A stretch of 64,000 bases of DNA from Verrucomicrobiota bacterium. Its GTDB lineage: Bacteria > Verrucomicrobiota > Verrucomicrobiia > CAIQCK01. The DNA is taken from assembly GCA_026397915.1 (NCBI GenBank), contig JAPLTX010000027.1:119349-183348 (forward strand). Reading direction: 5' to 3'. The notes under the pieces were generated by a model, which made no database searches, was not told the DNA's origin, and saw only the letters and a list, made by a program, of their open reading frames with translations. A program made the position numbers and the translations under genes. Below, piece after piece: positions 1 through 7,356 of this stretch (within the stretch, counting starts at the first letter, position 1; every line of letters starts with the position of its first letter).

Positions 1-1
1 C

Positions 2-106
2 GTCATCGAGAGCCTCACCGGCGTTAAGTTCGAGAAGCTGCTCGAACAGGTGCCGGCGCTGAGGAAGGCGATGGAGAAGGACGAGAGCGGGAAGAAGGCG
101 AGTTGA
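2..106 (+). CDS. C-terminal fragment of an unidentified protein
   Basis: The window opens inside a reading frame that ends with a TGA at 104-106; only 34 residues are visible. The segment begins VIESLTGVKFEKLLEQVPAL and ends in a short lysine/glutamate-rich tail. A 'SLTG' segment followed by an amphipathic stretch recalls the C-termini of flotillin/SPFH-type proteins, but this is too short to assign. It is followed after 26 bases by the carbonic anhydrase gene in the same direction, so the two may be co-transcribed. Confidence 0.5.
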   Translation, partial: VIESLTGVKFEKLLEQVPALRKAMEKDESGKKAS

Positions 107-132
107 GCAGTCGCTGAGGACGCGCCAACACC

Positions 133-972
133 ATGCGTCTCTTCGAAGCCATTCTGGATGCCAACCACCGCGCCGCGGCCGGCGATAAGAGCGCCGGTGT
201 GCATGTGGCGGACTTCGCAGACGCGCTGCCCGTGGTGGCGCTGACGTGCATTGACCCGCGCCTGAACCCGCTGATGCCGGAGGTGCTCGGATTGCCGGAG
301 GAACAGTTCATCTGGCTGCGCAACGCGGGCAACATCATCACCGGTTCCATGAGCAGCACGATCCGCTCGTTGGCGCTGGCTTGCGTGGTGAAAGGCGGGA
401 AGGAAATTGCCGTCATCGGTCACACCGATTGCCGCGCCGGCCAGACTACCGTGCTGCAACTCACTGAACGCTTCGCCGCACTCGGCGTGAACCGATCAAA
501 GCTGCCGGACAATATCGTCGAGTTCTTCGGCGTCTTCGCCAGTGAGCGCCAGAACGTGCTGAAGGCCGTGGATTTCATCCGTCACAGCCCGATCATCGGG
601 CCGAAGACTCCGGTGCATGGACTGCTGGTGGACATCCAGTCGGGCCGGTTGGAGTGGTTGGTGAACGGCTATCAGGCACTCGACGCGGCCGCTGCGCGTT
701 TTGCCGAAGCCATCAACGTGCAAAACCCGACGATGCAAACCGCCTTCGCGTCGCCGGAGCCTGACGGCGGCGAGAAGAAGCCGTCCGAAACCAAGATTGG
801 CGAAGCGGAGTCGGTCATGGGTTGGTCGGTAAAGGACGCCAAGGTCGTCGAGGTGCCGACCCCCGAAACGCCGCCGAAAGTCCGGTTGGTGGAAGAAAAA
901 TCTGCTCACGCCTCCGCGAAACGTCCGCCGGTGATTTCCCCGTTCAGAAACAGACCTCGGCGCAACTTCTAG
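133..972 (+). CDS. Beta-class carbonic anhydrase
   Basis: Zinc enzyme interconverting CO2 and bicarbonate. The beta-class zinc ligands are visible: C39 in the C-x-D-x-R motif (CIDPR, 39-43, with the Asp-Arg dyad) and H97/C100 in HTDC. The catalytic core spans roughly residues 30-200. The last ~75 residues are a charged, proline-rich extension not needed for the fold and probably disordered. No signal peptide is seen, so the protein is presumably cytoplasmic. The start is the first in-frame ATG after the upstream stop. The 279-aa length is somewhat above the usual 190-230 because of the tail. Confidence 0.9.
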   Translation: MRLFEAILDANHRAAAGDKSAGVHVADFADALPVVALTCIDPRLNPLMPEVLGLPEEQFIWLRNAGNIITGSMSSTIRSLALACVVKGGKEIAVIGHTDCRAGQTTVLQLTERFAALGVNRSKLPDNIVEFFGVFASERQNVLKAVDFIRHSPIIGPKTPVHGLLVDIQSGRLEWLVNGYQALDAAAARFAEAINVQNPTMQTAFASPEPDGGEKKPSETKIGEAESVMGWSVKDAKVVEVPTPETPPKVRLVEEKSAHASAKRPPVISPFRNRPRRNF

Positions 973-984
973 CGCGAGTCTGGT

Positions 985-1407
985 TCAGTCCGTCTTCGTC
1001 GGTTGCGGTGGCTGCTTAATCTGCACTACAGGGAACGGAAAGTGGATCTTCAATTCGTCGTCGAGGTGGACTTCGACCCAATAGACGCCGGGCCGCTCGA
1101 ACTGCACGCCACCGAAGAGCGTGACGTTGGTAACGCTGACGTGTTCGTCGGCGAGCTGGAACGTGCAGTCGGACTCGCGCAGCACCGTGACTTCGTCGGT
1201 CGTCAGCAGGCGGACCCGCTGCGTGAACTGGCCGCGCCCGGCGCACCAGCGCACCCAGATGAACAGCTTGAACGCCGTGACGGGAAACTGCGGCGACTGG
1301 AGGCAATTGACGACGCCGACGAGTGTCTGGCTGGCGGGGTTCATCTCCTGCCGGACATCTTCGCAGACGAGCACGGCCTGGAGATCGGGGATGTTCTTGT
1401 CGGTCAT
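985..1407 (-). CDS. DUF6941 family protein
   Basis: A 140-residue protein. The N-terminal region (PDLQAVLVCEDVRQE, then SQTLVGVVN) matches my memory of the DUF6941 family, small beta-rich proteins of unknown function common in Planctomycetota and Verrucomicrobiota. No signal peptide or membrane segment is seen. The start at 1407 is preceded by a GAGGA ribosome-binding site. The reading frame stays open upstream for another 1.1 kb, but that part is antisense to the outer-membrane protein gene and is spurious. It lies 14 bases downstream of that gene in the same direction, so an operon is likely. Family assignment is from recall. Confidence 0.7.
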   Translation of the reverse strand: MTDKNIPDLQAVLVCEDVRQEMNPASQTLVGVVNCLQSPQFPVTAFKLFIWVRWCAGRGQFTQRVRLLTTDEVTVLRESDCTFQLADEHVSVTNVTLFGGVQFERPGVYWVEVHLDDELKIHFPFPVVQIKQPPQPTKTD

Positions 1408-1421
1408 AAGTCCTCGTCGGT

Positions 1422-2552
1422 TTAGTAGGTGAGCTTCAAACTCAGGAACACGGTGTTGTCGAGCGGCTGGTTTGGCACAGCGGGCAGCGTGTAAACCTTC
1501 AGGCTGTAGCCAATCTGCGCGCTCAAATCCTCGCGCAGTTGATAGCTCGGCGCGAGCTGAAACTGCCAGAACTCGTTGCGCATCGGCTGGCTGGCGGCGA
1601 GCGCGCCGTTTCGCCCGGCGAACTCCAGCGCGGCGGAGGTATCCAACTGGAGATTCGGCATCACGCGCTGGCTCAAGCGCGAGTAGTAAGCTTCGCTCAT
1701 CTCCTCGTAGAAGTCCGGCTGGTAACTTTCCTGAATCGCCTGACGGCGACCGACGGTCAACGTCGCATCGTATGGCAGCGCGTAGCTCAGGTTCAGGTCG
1801 TGGCTGGGATTGGTCATCCGTTTGCCGGCGAACTCTTCGCGCAATTCGGTGCCGACGCTCGCGGCGGCTTTGAGCTTGCCGGTCAGTTGCTGCTCGACGC
1901 CGAACGACGCGATGTCGGCGCGGTAACTGGAGGCGGCCGTTGTGTAGTCCACCTGCTGGCTCTGCAACCCGCTGGTGAGTTTGGTGCGACTGGTCAGTTG
2001 CCAGTCGGCGTCCAGCCCGATGCTGCTTGCGGCGCGGTCCATCGCCGTCGCCTGCGCGCGCTCCTGATGGTTCCACATCGTGTGCGAGTAGAACGGCTTC
2101 AGCGCCCAGTCGTCCGTGCCGGCATAGACCGCGCGCGTGGTGAGGTTGTTCACGGCCAGGCTGCCCTGGGCGACACCGGTTTCGGTGAGCGGACGTTCCT
2201 GCGGAAACCGCAGCGAGCCGTCCACCTGCAACGCCAGGTCGCGCGCCACCGGACGCTCGTAGATGGCGCTGAAGACATCTTCGCCGGCATCGCGCTGGCC
2301 GCGGGCAATCGCCTCCGGACCGGGCGTCGGCACGCTTTTGGTGTAGTTCACGTCCAGGTTGTCGAGCGGCTTGAGGCGCGGCGCGGAGTCCGTCTGTTGC
2401 GCAGAGGTAATGAAGTCTGAAAACTTGAAGGGCGGCGGAGCGGTTGGCAGCGGCGGCTCCGCGAGGGCAAGCGATGCCGCCGCCGTGAGCAACCATCCGC
2501 CCAGCCACAGCCACCGACCGCAACGCTTCCAACATGGACTTTGCTTTTGCAC
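1422..2552 (-). CDS. Predicted outer-membrane beta-barrel protein
   Basis: A 376-residue protein with a clear Sec signal peptide: basic start, hydrophobic LWLGGWLLTAAASLALA, cleavage near ALA-EP. The remainder is a series of alternating polar/aromatic strands (for example SYALPYDATLTVGRRQ, AQIGYSLKVYTL) and the protein ends in a C-terminal tyrosine (SLKLTY), the usual signature of outer-membrane barrels. No specific family was recognised. I chose the GTG at 2552 because no ATG lies near the signal peptide; the upstream extension would run antisense through the divergent sigma-factor gene. It probably forms an operon with the DUF6941 gene and is transcribed away from the sigma factor across a 102-base gap. 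Confidence 0.7.
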   Translation of the reverse strand: MQKQSPCWKRCGRWLWLGGWLLTAAASLALAEPPLPTAPPPFKFSDFITSAQQTDSAPRLKPLDNLDVNYTKSVPTPGPEAIARGQRDAGEDVFSAIYERPVARDLALQVDGSLRFPQERPLTETGVAQGSLAVNNLTTRAVYAGTDDWALKPFYSHTMWNHQERAQATAMDRAASSIGLDADWQLTSRTKLTSGLQSQQVDYTTAASSYRADIASFGVEQQLTGKLKAAASVGTELREEFAGKRMTNPSHDLNLSYALPYDATLTVGRRQAIQESYQPDFYEEMSEAYYSRLSQRVMPNLQLDTSAALEFAGRNGALAASQPMRNEFWQFQLAPSYQLREDLSAQIGYSLKVYTLPAVPNQPLDNTVFLSLKLTY

Positions 2553-2654
2553 TGCCGCTTGGATTCTTACCCAAGACCGCCGCGCTGTAAAGCGGTCCGG
2601 CGCACTAAGAAATTGCCACAAGCGCGAAGCGGGGGTAATGTTCCGTAGTTTCGT

Positions 2655-3782
2655 ATGACTGCCGCGACCATCAACCAAGCTCCTCGCGAAACCGGCGCGC
2701 TCCAGCCGGAAACCCTCGCGCGCGACCGGGCGGACGGCTACGAGCGACTGATCCGCTATGTCCGCGAGAGCGGAGCGTCGGTGGAAACACTCGATGCGGA
2801 TCGCGAGCGTCGCTTGCGGCAGACGGTGGCTCATTACCGCCGATTCCTCGCCGAGTTGCTGAGCTGGCCACAGTTCCGCCAGAGCGTCCTGATCGAAATG
2901 CAGTTGCGCGACCTGCGTGGCGGCCGCCAGGGCGTGAGCGCGGAACAGGCGATCCAGTCGCTGCTGGTGGAGCACCAGAAGGACGTGCTGCTCGGCGTGC
3001 TGGAAAGTTTCACCGGCAACATCACCGCCCGACAAGCACGGCATATCTTGTTCCAGTTTGGCGCGGAAGACGACATCCCCGCCGCGCGCCGGCGCTGGTT
3101 GCTGCCGAACGAGTTGGTGGCGTTGTTCGACAAGCTCAGACTGCACATCAAGCGCGACTATCCGCGCTACAAGGCGGCGCAGACGGATTTGTTTTTCGCA
3201 CAGGTGCGCCTCGTCTATGACCTCGCGGGTCGGATGGCGTCGGGGCCGGACCAGTTTCACGACGCGTTCCAGGAGGGCTGTGTGGCGCTGCTCCACGCCA
3301 TTGACAAGACCGCCAACACCACCGGCTGCCGGCTTTCGACCTGCGCACAGGAATGGATTCGAGGCGCGATGCTTCGCTTTCTGCAAGGCCAGCGCGCGCC
3401 GGTGCATGTGCCCGTGAACGCGCTGCCACGGCTGCGCAAGTTGGAAGTGATGCCGCAACGCGTGCCGCTGGAAACCGCGTGGGCGGACGGCGTCGAGGCG
3501 CACGACGAGCGGTTTGTGCATCCGGCGGAGACGCTGGCGCGGCAAGAAATCCGCCCGTTGCTGGAGCGGCTTTTTGAGTGCCTGACGGATAAGCAACGAC
3601 AAGTGATCGTGCTCCGTTATGGCCTCAACGTCGCCGGCGTGGCGCATTCGCTCGAAGAGACCGCGCGGCTTATCGGCATCAGTTTCCAAGAGGTGGACCG
3701 CCGCGAAAAGCGCGCCATCGAGCGCGTCCAGACCTGCGGCTCCCGCGAATTGTTGCGCGAACTGGCATTGTGTCTGGCATGA
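2655..3782 (+). CDS. Divergent sigma-70 family RNA polymerase sigma factor
   Basis: A 375-residue protein with recognisable sigma-70 regions in its C-terminal half. Region 2.2 is FHDAFQEGCVALLHAIDK, region 2.3/2.4 is RLSTCAQEWIRGAMLRFL (normally FSTYATWWIRQAI), region 3.0 is APVHVPVNALPRL, and region 4 has LTDKQRQVIVLRYGL followed by the helix-turn-helix SLEETARLIGISFQEVDRRE. The first ~170 residues carry helical, weakly conserved sequence. Changes in 2.3/2.4 and in the region 4.2 recognition helix suggest altered promoter specificity. No anti-sigma factor is adjacent; the divergent neighbour is an outer-membrane barrel. It could be an alternative (group 2/3) sigma factor. Confidence 0.8.
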   Translation: MTAATINQAPRETGALQPETLARDRADGYERLIRYVRESGASVETLDADRERRLRQTVAHYRRFLAELLSWPQFRQSVLIEMQLRDLRGGRQGVSAEQAIQSLLVEHQKDVLLGVLESFTGNITARQARHILFQFGAEDDIPAARRRWLLPNELVALFDKLRLHIKRDYPRYKAAQTDLFFAQVRLVYDLAGRMASGPDQFHDAFQEGCVALLHAIDKTANTTGCRLSTCAQEWIRGAMLRFLQGQRAPVHVPVNALPRLRKLEVMPQRVPLETAWADGVEAHDERFVHPAETLARQEIRPLLERLFECLTDKQRQVIVLRYGLNVAGVAHSLEETARLIGISFQEVDRREKRAIERVQTCGSRELLRELALCLA

Positions 3783-3812
3783 CCATTTGAGATTTCAAGT
3801 CCGAGATTTCAG

Positions 3813-4451
3813 ATGAGCCAGACACCCTCCACTCAACGCAAGTTCCGCCTCGGCGTGCTCGGCTCCGGCAGCGGCACCAACTGCCAGGCGTTGCTCGACG
3901 CCTGCGCCCAACCCGGCTTCCCCGCCGAGATTGCCGTCATCATCAGCGACGTCGAAAACGCGAAGATCCTCGACCGCGCGCGGCAGGCCGGCATCGAGGC
4001 ACTCTACATTCCGCCAGGCAAGTTCCGCACCAAACTGGAACCGGACGTGGAACAGCGTTACGTCGCCGCCTTGCGCGAGCGCGGCGCGGAACTGGTCTGC
4101 CTCGCCGGTTTCATGCGCGTGTTGAAGGACGACTTCCTGAAGGCGTTTCCCGGCCGCGTCATCAACATCCACCCCGCGCTGTTGCCGGCGTTCCCCGGTT
4201 TGCAGTCGTGGAAGCAGGCGCTCGACTACGGCGCGAAGGTGGCTGGCTGCACGGTGCACTTCGTGGACGCCGGCGTGGACAGCGGCCCGATCATCGTCCA
4301 AGCCGCCGTGCCGGTGCTCGACAGCGACACGGCGCAAACACTGCACGCCCGCATCCAAATCGAGGAGCACCGCATTTATCCCGAAGCCGTGCGGTTGATC
4401 GCCGAAAACCGGCTGCGCATCGAAGTCCGGCGCGTGTTGCGTTGTGAGTAG
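3813..4451 (+). CDS. purN: Phosphoribosylglycinamide formyltransferase (PurN)
   Basis: Transfers the formyl group of 10-formyltetrahydrofolate to glycinamide ribonucleotide, the third step of purine synthesis. The formyltransferase fold is complete at 212 residues: GSGSGTN near residues 17-23 for phosphate binding, and the catalytic triad N118, H120 (INIHPALLPAFPG) and D156 (HFVDAGVDSGPI), equivalent to E. coli N106/H108/D144. Cytoplasmic. The start lies 30 bases after the sigma-factor stop. Its TAG stop overlaps the GTG start of a small basic protein, suggesting translational coupling. Confidence 0.95.
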   Translation: MSQTPSTQRKFRLGVLGSGSGTNCQALLDACAQPGFPAEIAVIISDVENAKILDRARQAGIEALYIPPGKFRTKLEPDVEQRYVAALRERGAELVCLAGFMRVLKDDFLKAFPGRVINIHPALLPAFPGLQSWKQALDYGAKVAGCTVHFVDAGVDSGPIIVQAAVPVLDSDTAQTLHARIQIEEHRIYPEAVRLIAENRLRIEVRRVLRCE

Positions 4452-4581
4452 GAAGAAACCCGCGCCACCGAAGGTCCGCCGGCTCTGGAACATCAAGCCG
4501 GTAGAGCGCATCAAACCAAGCGTGAAGGTTTACTCGCGCAAGAAACTCCAGACGCCGTCAGCAGATAATGGTGTCTGCTAG
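4444..4581 (+). CDS. Small basic protein (45 aa) coupled to purN
   Basis: A short frame opening with GTG inside the last codons of purN (overlap 4444-4451) and closing with TAG. The peptide is strongly basic, with the core WNIKPVERIKPSVKVYSRKK. I recall short conserved proteins with an 'NPxTRVKxSxKxYxRKK' core in many bacteria, and this core fits that pattern. No domain, signal peptide or membrane segment is seen. Function is unknown; the charge would suit nucleic-acid or ribosome contact, which is an inference only. The overlap with purN and the conserved core are the reasons to believe it is a gene. Confidence 0.6.
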   Translation: MSRKKPAPPKVRRLWNIKPVERIKPSVKVYSRKKLQTPSADNGVC

Positions 4582-4592
4582 CGCCAAGGCAG

Positions 4593-6497
4593 TTACTCTT
4601 CCAGCGTTGTTAGATCACCTTCAGGCAGTCCTTGGGCTCGTGCTTTGAGAACGCGGCGCATGATTTTTCCGCTGCGCGTCTTTGGCAGTTGCTTGACGAA
4701 TGTGATCTTCTCCGGCTTGGCGATCGGCCCCATCTCGTGGCCGACATGGACCTTGAGTTCCTCGGCCAGCGCCTCACTCGGCTCGTGGCCCGCTTTGAGC
4801 ATGACGTAGGTGTGAATCGCGTGACCTTTGATTTCGTGCGGCAAGCCGATGGCAGCGGCTTCGGCAACGGCAGGGTGGCTGACGAGCGCACTTTCAACCT
4901 CCGCAGTGCCAAGACGGTAGCCGGACACCTTGATGACGTCATCCACGCGGCCGATGACCCAGAAGTAGCCGTCGGCGTCTTTGCGCGCGCTGTCGCCGGT
5001 AAAGTAAACGCCGGGATATTTGGTCCAGTATTGCTGGACGTAGCGCTCCGGGTCTTTGTAGATGGTGCGCATCATCGCGGGCCAAGGGGTCTTGAGCACC
5101 AAGAAACCTTCTTCGCCAGGCGCGACCGGTTTGCCGGCCTCGTCGTAAACGTCGGCCTCGATGCCGGGAAACGGCTTGCCGGCGCTGCCGGGCTTGAGTG
5201 GCGTCACGGGCAGCGGCGTGATTGCGAACATGCCGGTTTCGGTCTGCCACCACGTATCAATGATGGGGCACTTGCTCTTGCCAATGACGCGGTGATACCA
5301 GCGCCAGGCTTCGGGATTGATCGGCTCGCCCACGGAGCCGAGCACGCGCAGCGAGGCGAGATCGTGACGGTTGGGCCACGCCTCGCCGAAACGCATAAGG
5401 CCGCGGATGGCCGTTGGCGCGGTGTAGAAAACGTTGATGCCGTATTTTTCGACCATGCTCCACCAACGATTCGGGTAGGGAAAGGTTGGCGCTCCTTCAT
5501 ACATGAAACTGGTCGCGCCGAGCAGCAACGGCCCATAGACGATATACGAATGGCCCGTGATCCAACCCGGATCTGCCGTGCACCACCAGCGGTCTTCCTC
5601 CTTCAAATCGAACGCCCATTGAAGCGTCGTGGCGACGCCGACCATGTAGCCACCGTGCGTGTGCAGAATGGCCTTGGGTTTGCCCGTCGTGCCGGAGGTG
5701 TAGAGCAGGAAGAGCGGATCCTCGGCATCCATGACCTCGGTGCCGTTGCGGGTGACGCCGGCGACCGGCTTCGCGACAGGCAAGCCCATCAAATCGTCAT
5801 ACCAATAGTCGCGCCCCGCTTCCATCTGCACGCCCTGACCCGTGCGCTTGATGACGATGACGTGCTCGACGGTGGCGCAACGCTTCAGCGCTTCGTCCAC
5901 GATGTTCTTCAACTCGACGATCTTGCCGTTCATCCAACTGCCGTCGCAGGTGATGACGACATTCGACTGGCTGTCTTCAATGCGGCCGTGCAGCGCCTCG
6001 ACAGAGAATCCGCCATACACCACCGAGTGCACCGCACCGATCTTGGCGCAGGCGAGCATGGCGATGGGCAACTCGGGCACGCGGCCCATGTAGATCGTCA
6101 CGCGGTCGCCTTTCTTGACGCCCATGCTCCGCAGGACGTTGGCGAACTTGCACACCTCACGGTTGAGCGCGTGGTAGCTGAATGTGCGCACCTCGCCCTT
6201 CTCGCCCTCCCAGATCAGCGCAAGTTTGTTGCGCCGCCAGCCTTTGATGTGACGGTCGAGACAGTTGTAAGCGATGTTCGTCCGCGCGCCGACGAACCAC
6301 TTGAAGAACGGTTTGTTCGAGTCGTCCAGCACCTTGTCCCACGGCTTGAACCATTCAAACTCCTGCGCGCGTTCGGCCCAAAAACCTTCCAGGTCGTGGC
6401 TGGCCTTGCGCGTCATCTCGTCGCCATCTTTGACACAGGCGGCGGCGATCATTTCAGGCGAGGGGTGATAAATGTCCGGCTGGGTTCCGTTTGCCAT
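4593..6497 (-). CDS. acs: Acetyl-CoA synthetase (AMP-forming)
   Basis: Activates acetate to acetyl-CoA through acetyl-adenylate. A full-length 634-residue ANL-superfamily enzyme: ATP-binding LLYTSGTTGKPKAILHTHGG, the WWQTETG adenylation motif, the hinge/C-terminal domain with YFTGDSARKDADGYFWVIGR and the catalytic lysine in KTRSGKIMRR (about residue 611), the usual site of regulatory acetylation. The start at 6497 is chosen because AAAGGAA precedes it and MANGTQPD matches the expected beginning; an upstream ATG would add 27 basic residues. The gene stands alone, divergent from an ECF sigma factor. Confidence 0.96.
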   Translation of the reverse strand: MANGTQPDIYHPSPEMIAAACVKDGDEMTRKASHDLEGFWAERAQEFEWFKPWDKVLDDSNKPFFKWFVGARTNIAYNCLDRHIKGWRRNKLALIWEGEKGEVRTFSYHALNREVCKFANVLRSMGVKKGDRVTIYMGRVPELPIAMLACAKIGAVHSVVYGGFSVEALHGRIEDSQSNVVITCDGSWMNGKIVELKNIVDEALKRCATVEHVIVIKRTGQGVQMEAGRDYWYDDLMGLPVAKPVAGVTRNGTEVMDAEDPLFLLYTSGTTGKPKAILHTHGGYMVGVATTLQWAFDLKEEDRWWCTADPGWITGHSYIVYGPLLLGATSFMYEGAPTFPYPNRWWSMVEKYGINVFYTAPTAIRGLMRFGEAWPNRHDLASLRVLGSVGEPINPEAWRWYHRVIGKSKCPIIDTWWQTETGMFAITPLPVTPLKPGSAGKPFPGIEADVYDEAGKPVAPGEEGFLVLKTPWPAMMRTIYKDPERYVQQYWTKYPGVYFTGDSARKDADGYFWVIGRVDDVIKVSGYRLGTAEVESALVSHPAVAEAAAIGLPHEIKGHAIHTYVMLKAGHEPSEALAEELKVHVGHEMGPIAKPEKITFVKQLPKTRSGKIMRRVLKARAQGLPEGDLTTLEE

Positions 6498-6585
6498 CGT
6501 TCGGTTCCTTTCCATCTGTTGCTTCACGCTTCGATTCACCGGACAGCGCGGCCGACGCGGCGGCTGCCCTGGTTGCAATCCGGCT

Positions 6586-6613
6586 ACTATAGTTCTTCAT
6601 TCGCACTACGCAA
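6586..6613 (-). promoter_or_regulatory. Candidate sigma-70 type promoter for acs
   Basis: Read on the minus strand, TTGCGT at 6613-6608 and TATAGT at 6591-6586 are separated by 16 bases and lie about 90 bases upstream of the acs start codon. The -10 matches consensus at five of six positions; the -35 is weak. Nothing else of note is seen in the 239-base gap between acs and the divergent ECF sigma gene. Confidence 0.35.
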
Positions 6614-6736
6614 ATTTGGCCGCCAGTTTTTTTCAGCTTCCCACACCGTGCCGGTCCGCCGCCAAGCGCCGGCGCGACAAATCGCTCGCGTTCTTTCCGG
6701 CGCGGTGTTTGATTTGGCTTGAGTTGAGACGGCACG

Positions 6737-7312
6737 ATGGAACCAAGCAATGACCTGGAGTTGATGCTGCGTGTGCGCGACGGCCAGGACGCCGGCGCGT
6801 TTGAGGAACTCATGCGGCGATACCAGCGGCCGCTGGTTGGATTCCTCATGCGCCTGACCGGCAACCTGGACGCGGCACAAGACCTCGCCGAGGAGACTTT
6901 CGTCCGCGTCTGGCAATCCGCGCCTCGCTACCGGCCATCGGCCAAGTTCACAACGTGGTTATTCACCATCGCCTCTCGTCTGGCCACCGATCACGCCCGC
7001 CGCGCGCAGGTGCGACGCTCCGTGCCGCTCGACGCGCCAATCGCGGACGACGAGCGCACGCTCGCCGACTCGCTGGCGGACTCCAGCCCGGCGGCGGACC
7101 AGCGGGTGGCACGCGAGCAAACCGCCGCGTTGGTGCGCGCGGCGATGTTGGAATTGCCGCTGGAACAGCGCACCGCGCTGGCGCTCTGCGAGTTTGAAGA
7201 CCTCAGCTACGCCGACGCCGCGCAAGTGATGGGCTGCTCGGTAAAATCCGTCGAACTGAGGATTTACCGGGCAAAACAAAAGCTTCGCGAGAAGTTGCGG
7301 TGCTTGTTGTAA
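6737..7312 (+). CDS. ECF (RpoE-type) RNA polymerase sigma factor
   Basis: A 191-residue group 4 sigma factor. Region 2 covers roughly residues 25-90 (YQRPLVGFLMRLTGNLDAAQ, then DLAEETFVRVWQ and TWLFTIASRLATDHAR) and region 4 residues 130-185 (LPLEQRTALALCEFEDLSYA, then AAQVMGCSVKSVELRIYRA). It points toward, and converges on, the minus-strand metal-efflux operon, ending 44 bases from the pump gene. That operon begins with an anti-sigma factor and a periplasmic sensor but has no sigma gene of its own, so this protein is the obvious partner. The pairing is inferred from context. Confidence 0.92.
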   Translation: MEPSNDLELMLRVRDGQDAGAFEELMRRYQRPLVGFLMRLTGNLDAAQDLAEETFVRVWQSAPRYRPSAKFTTWLFTIASRLATDHARRAQVRRSVPLDAPIADDERTLADSLADSSPAADQRVAREQTAALVRAAMLELPLEQRTALALCEFEDLSYADAAQVMGCSVKSVELRIYRAKQKLREKLRCLL

Positions 7313-7356
7313 GTGGAGCCACTCACGTCGCTGTCGGCGGCGGCGGGCGCGTTTGG

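Noticed and set aside
985..2574. A 529-codon minus-strand frame that extends the DUF6941 gene upstream
   Set aside because: The upstream part overlaps the outer-membrane protein gene on the same strand in another frame and has no domain; the internal ATG at 1407 has its own GAGGA site and matches the family start.
4632..6722. A 696-codon open frame on the plus strand, antisense to acs
   Set aside because: It is the mirror of a high-GC gene with strong third-position bias; the translation is low in complexity, rich in His/Arg/Asp and shows no domain, while acs on the other strand is unmistakable.
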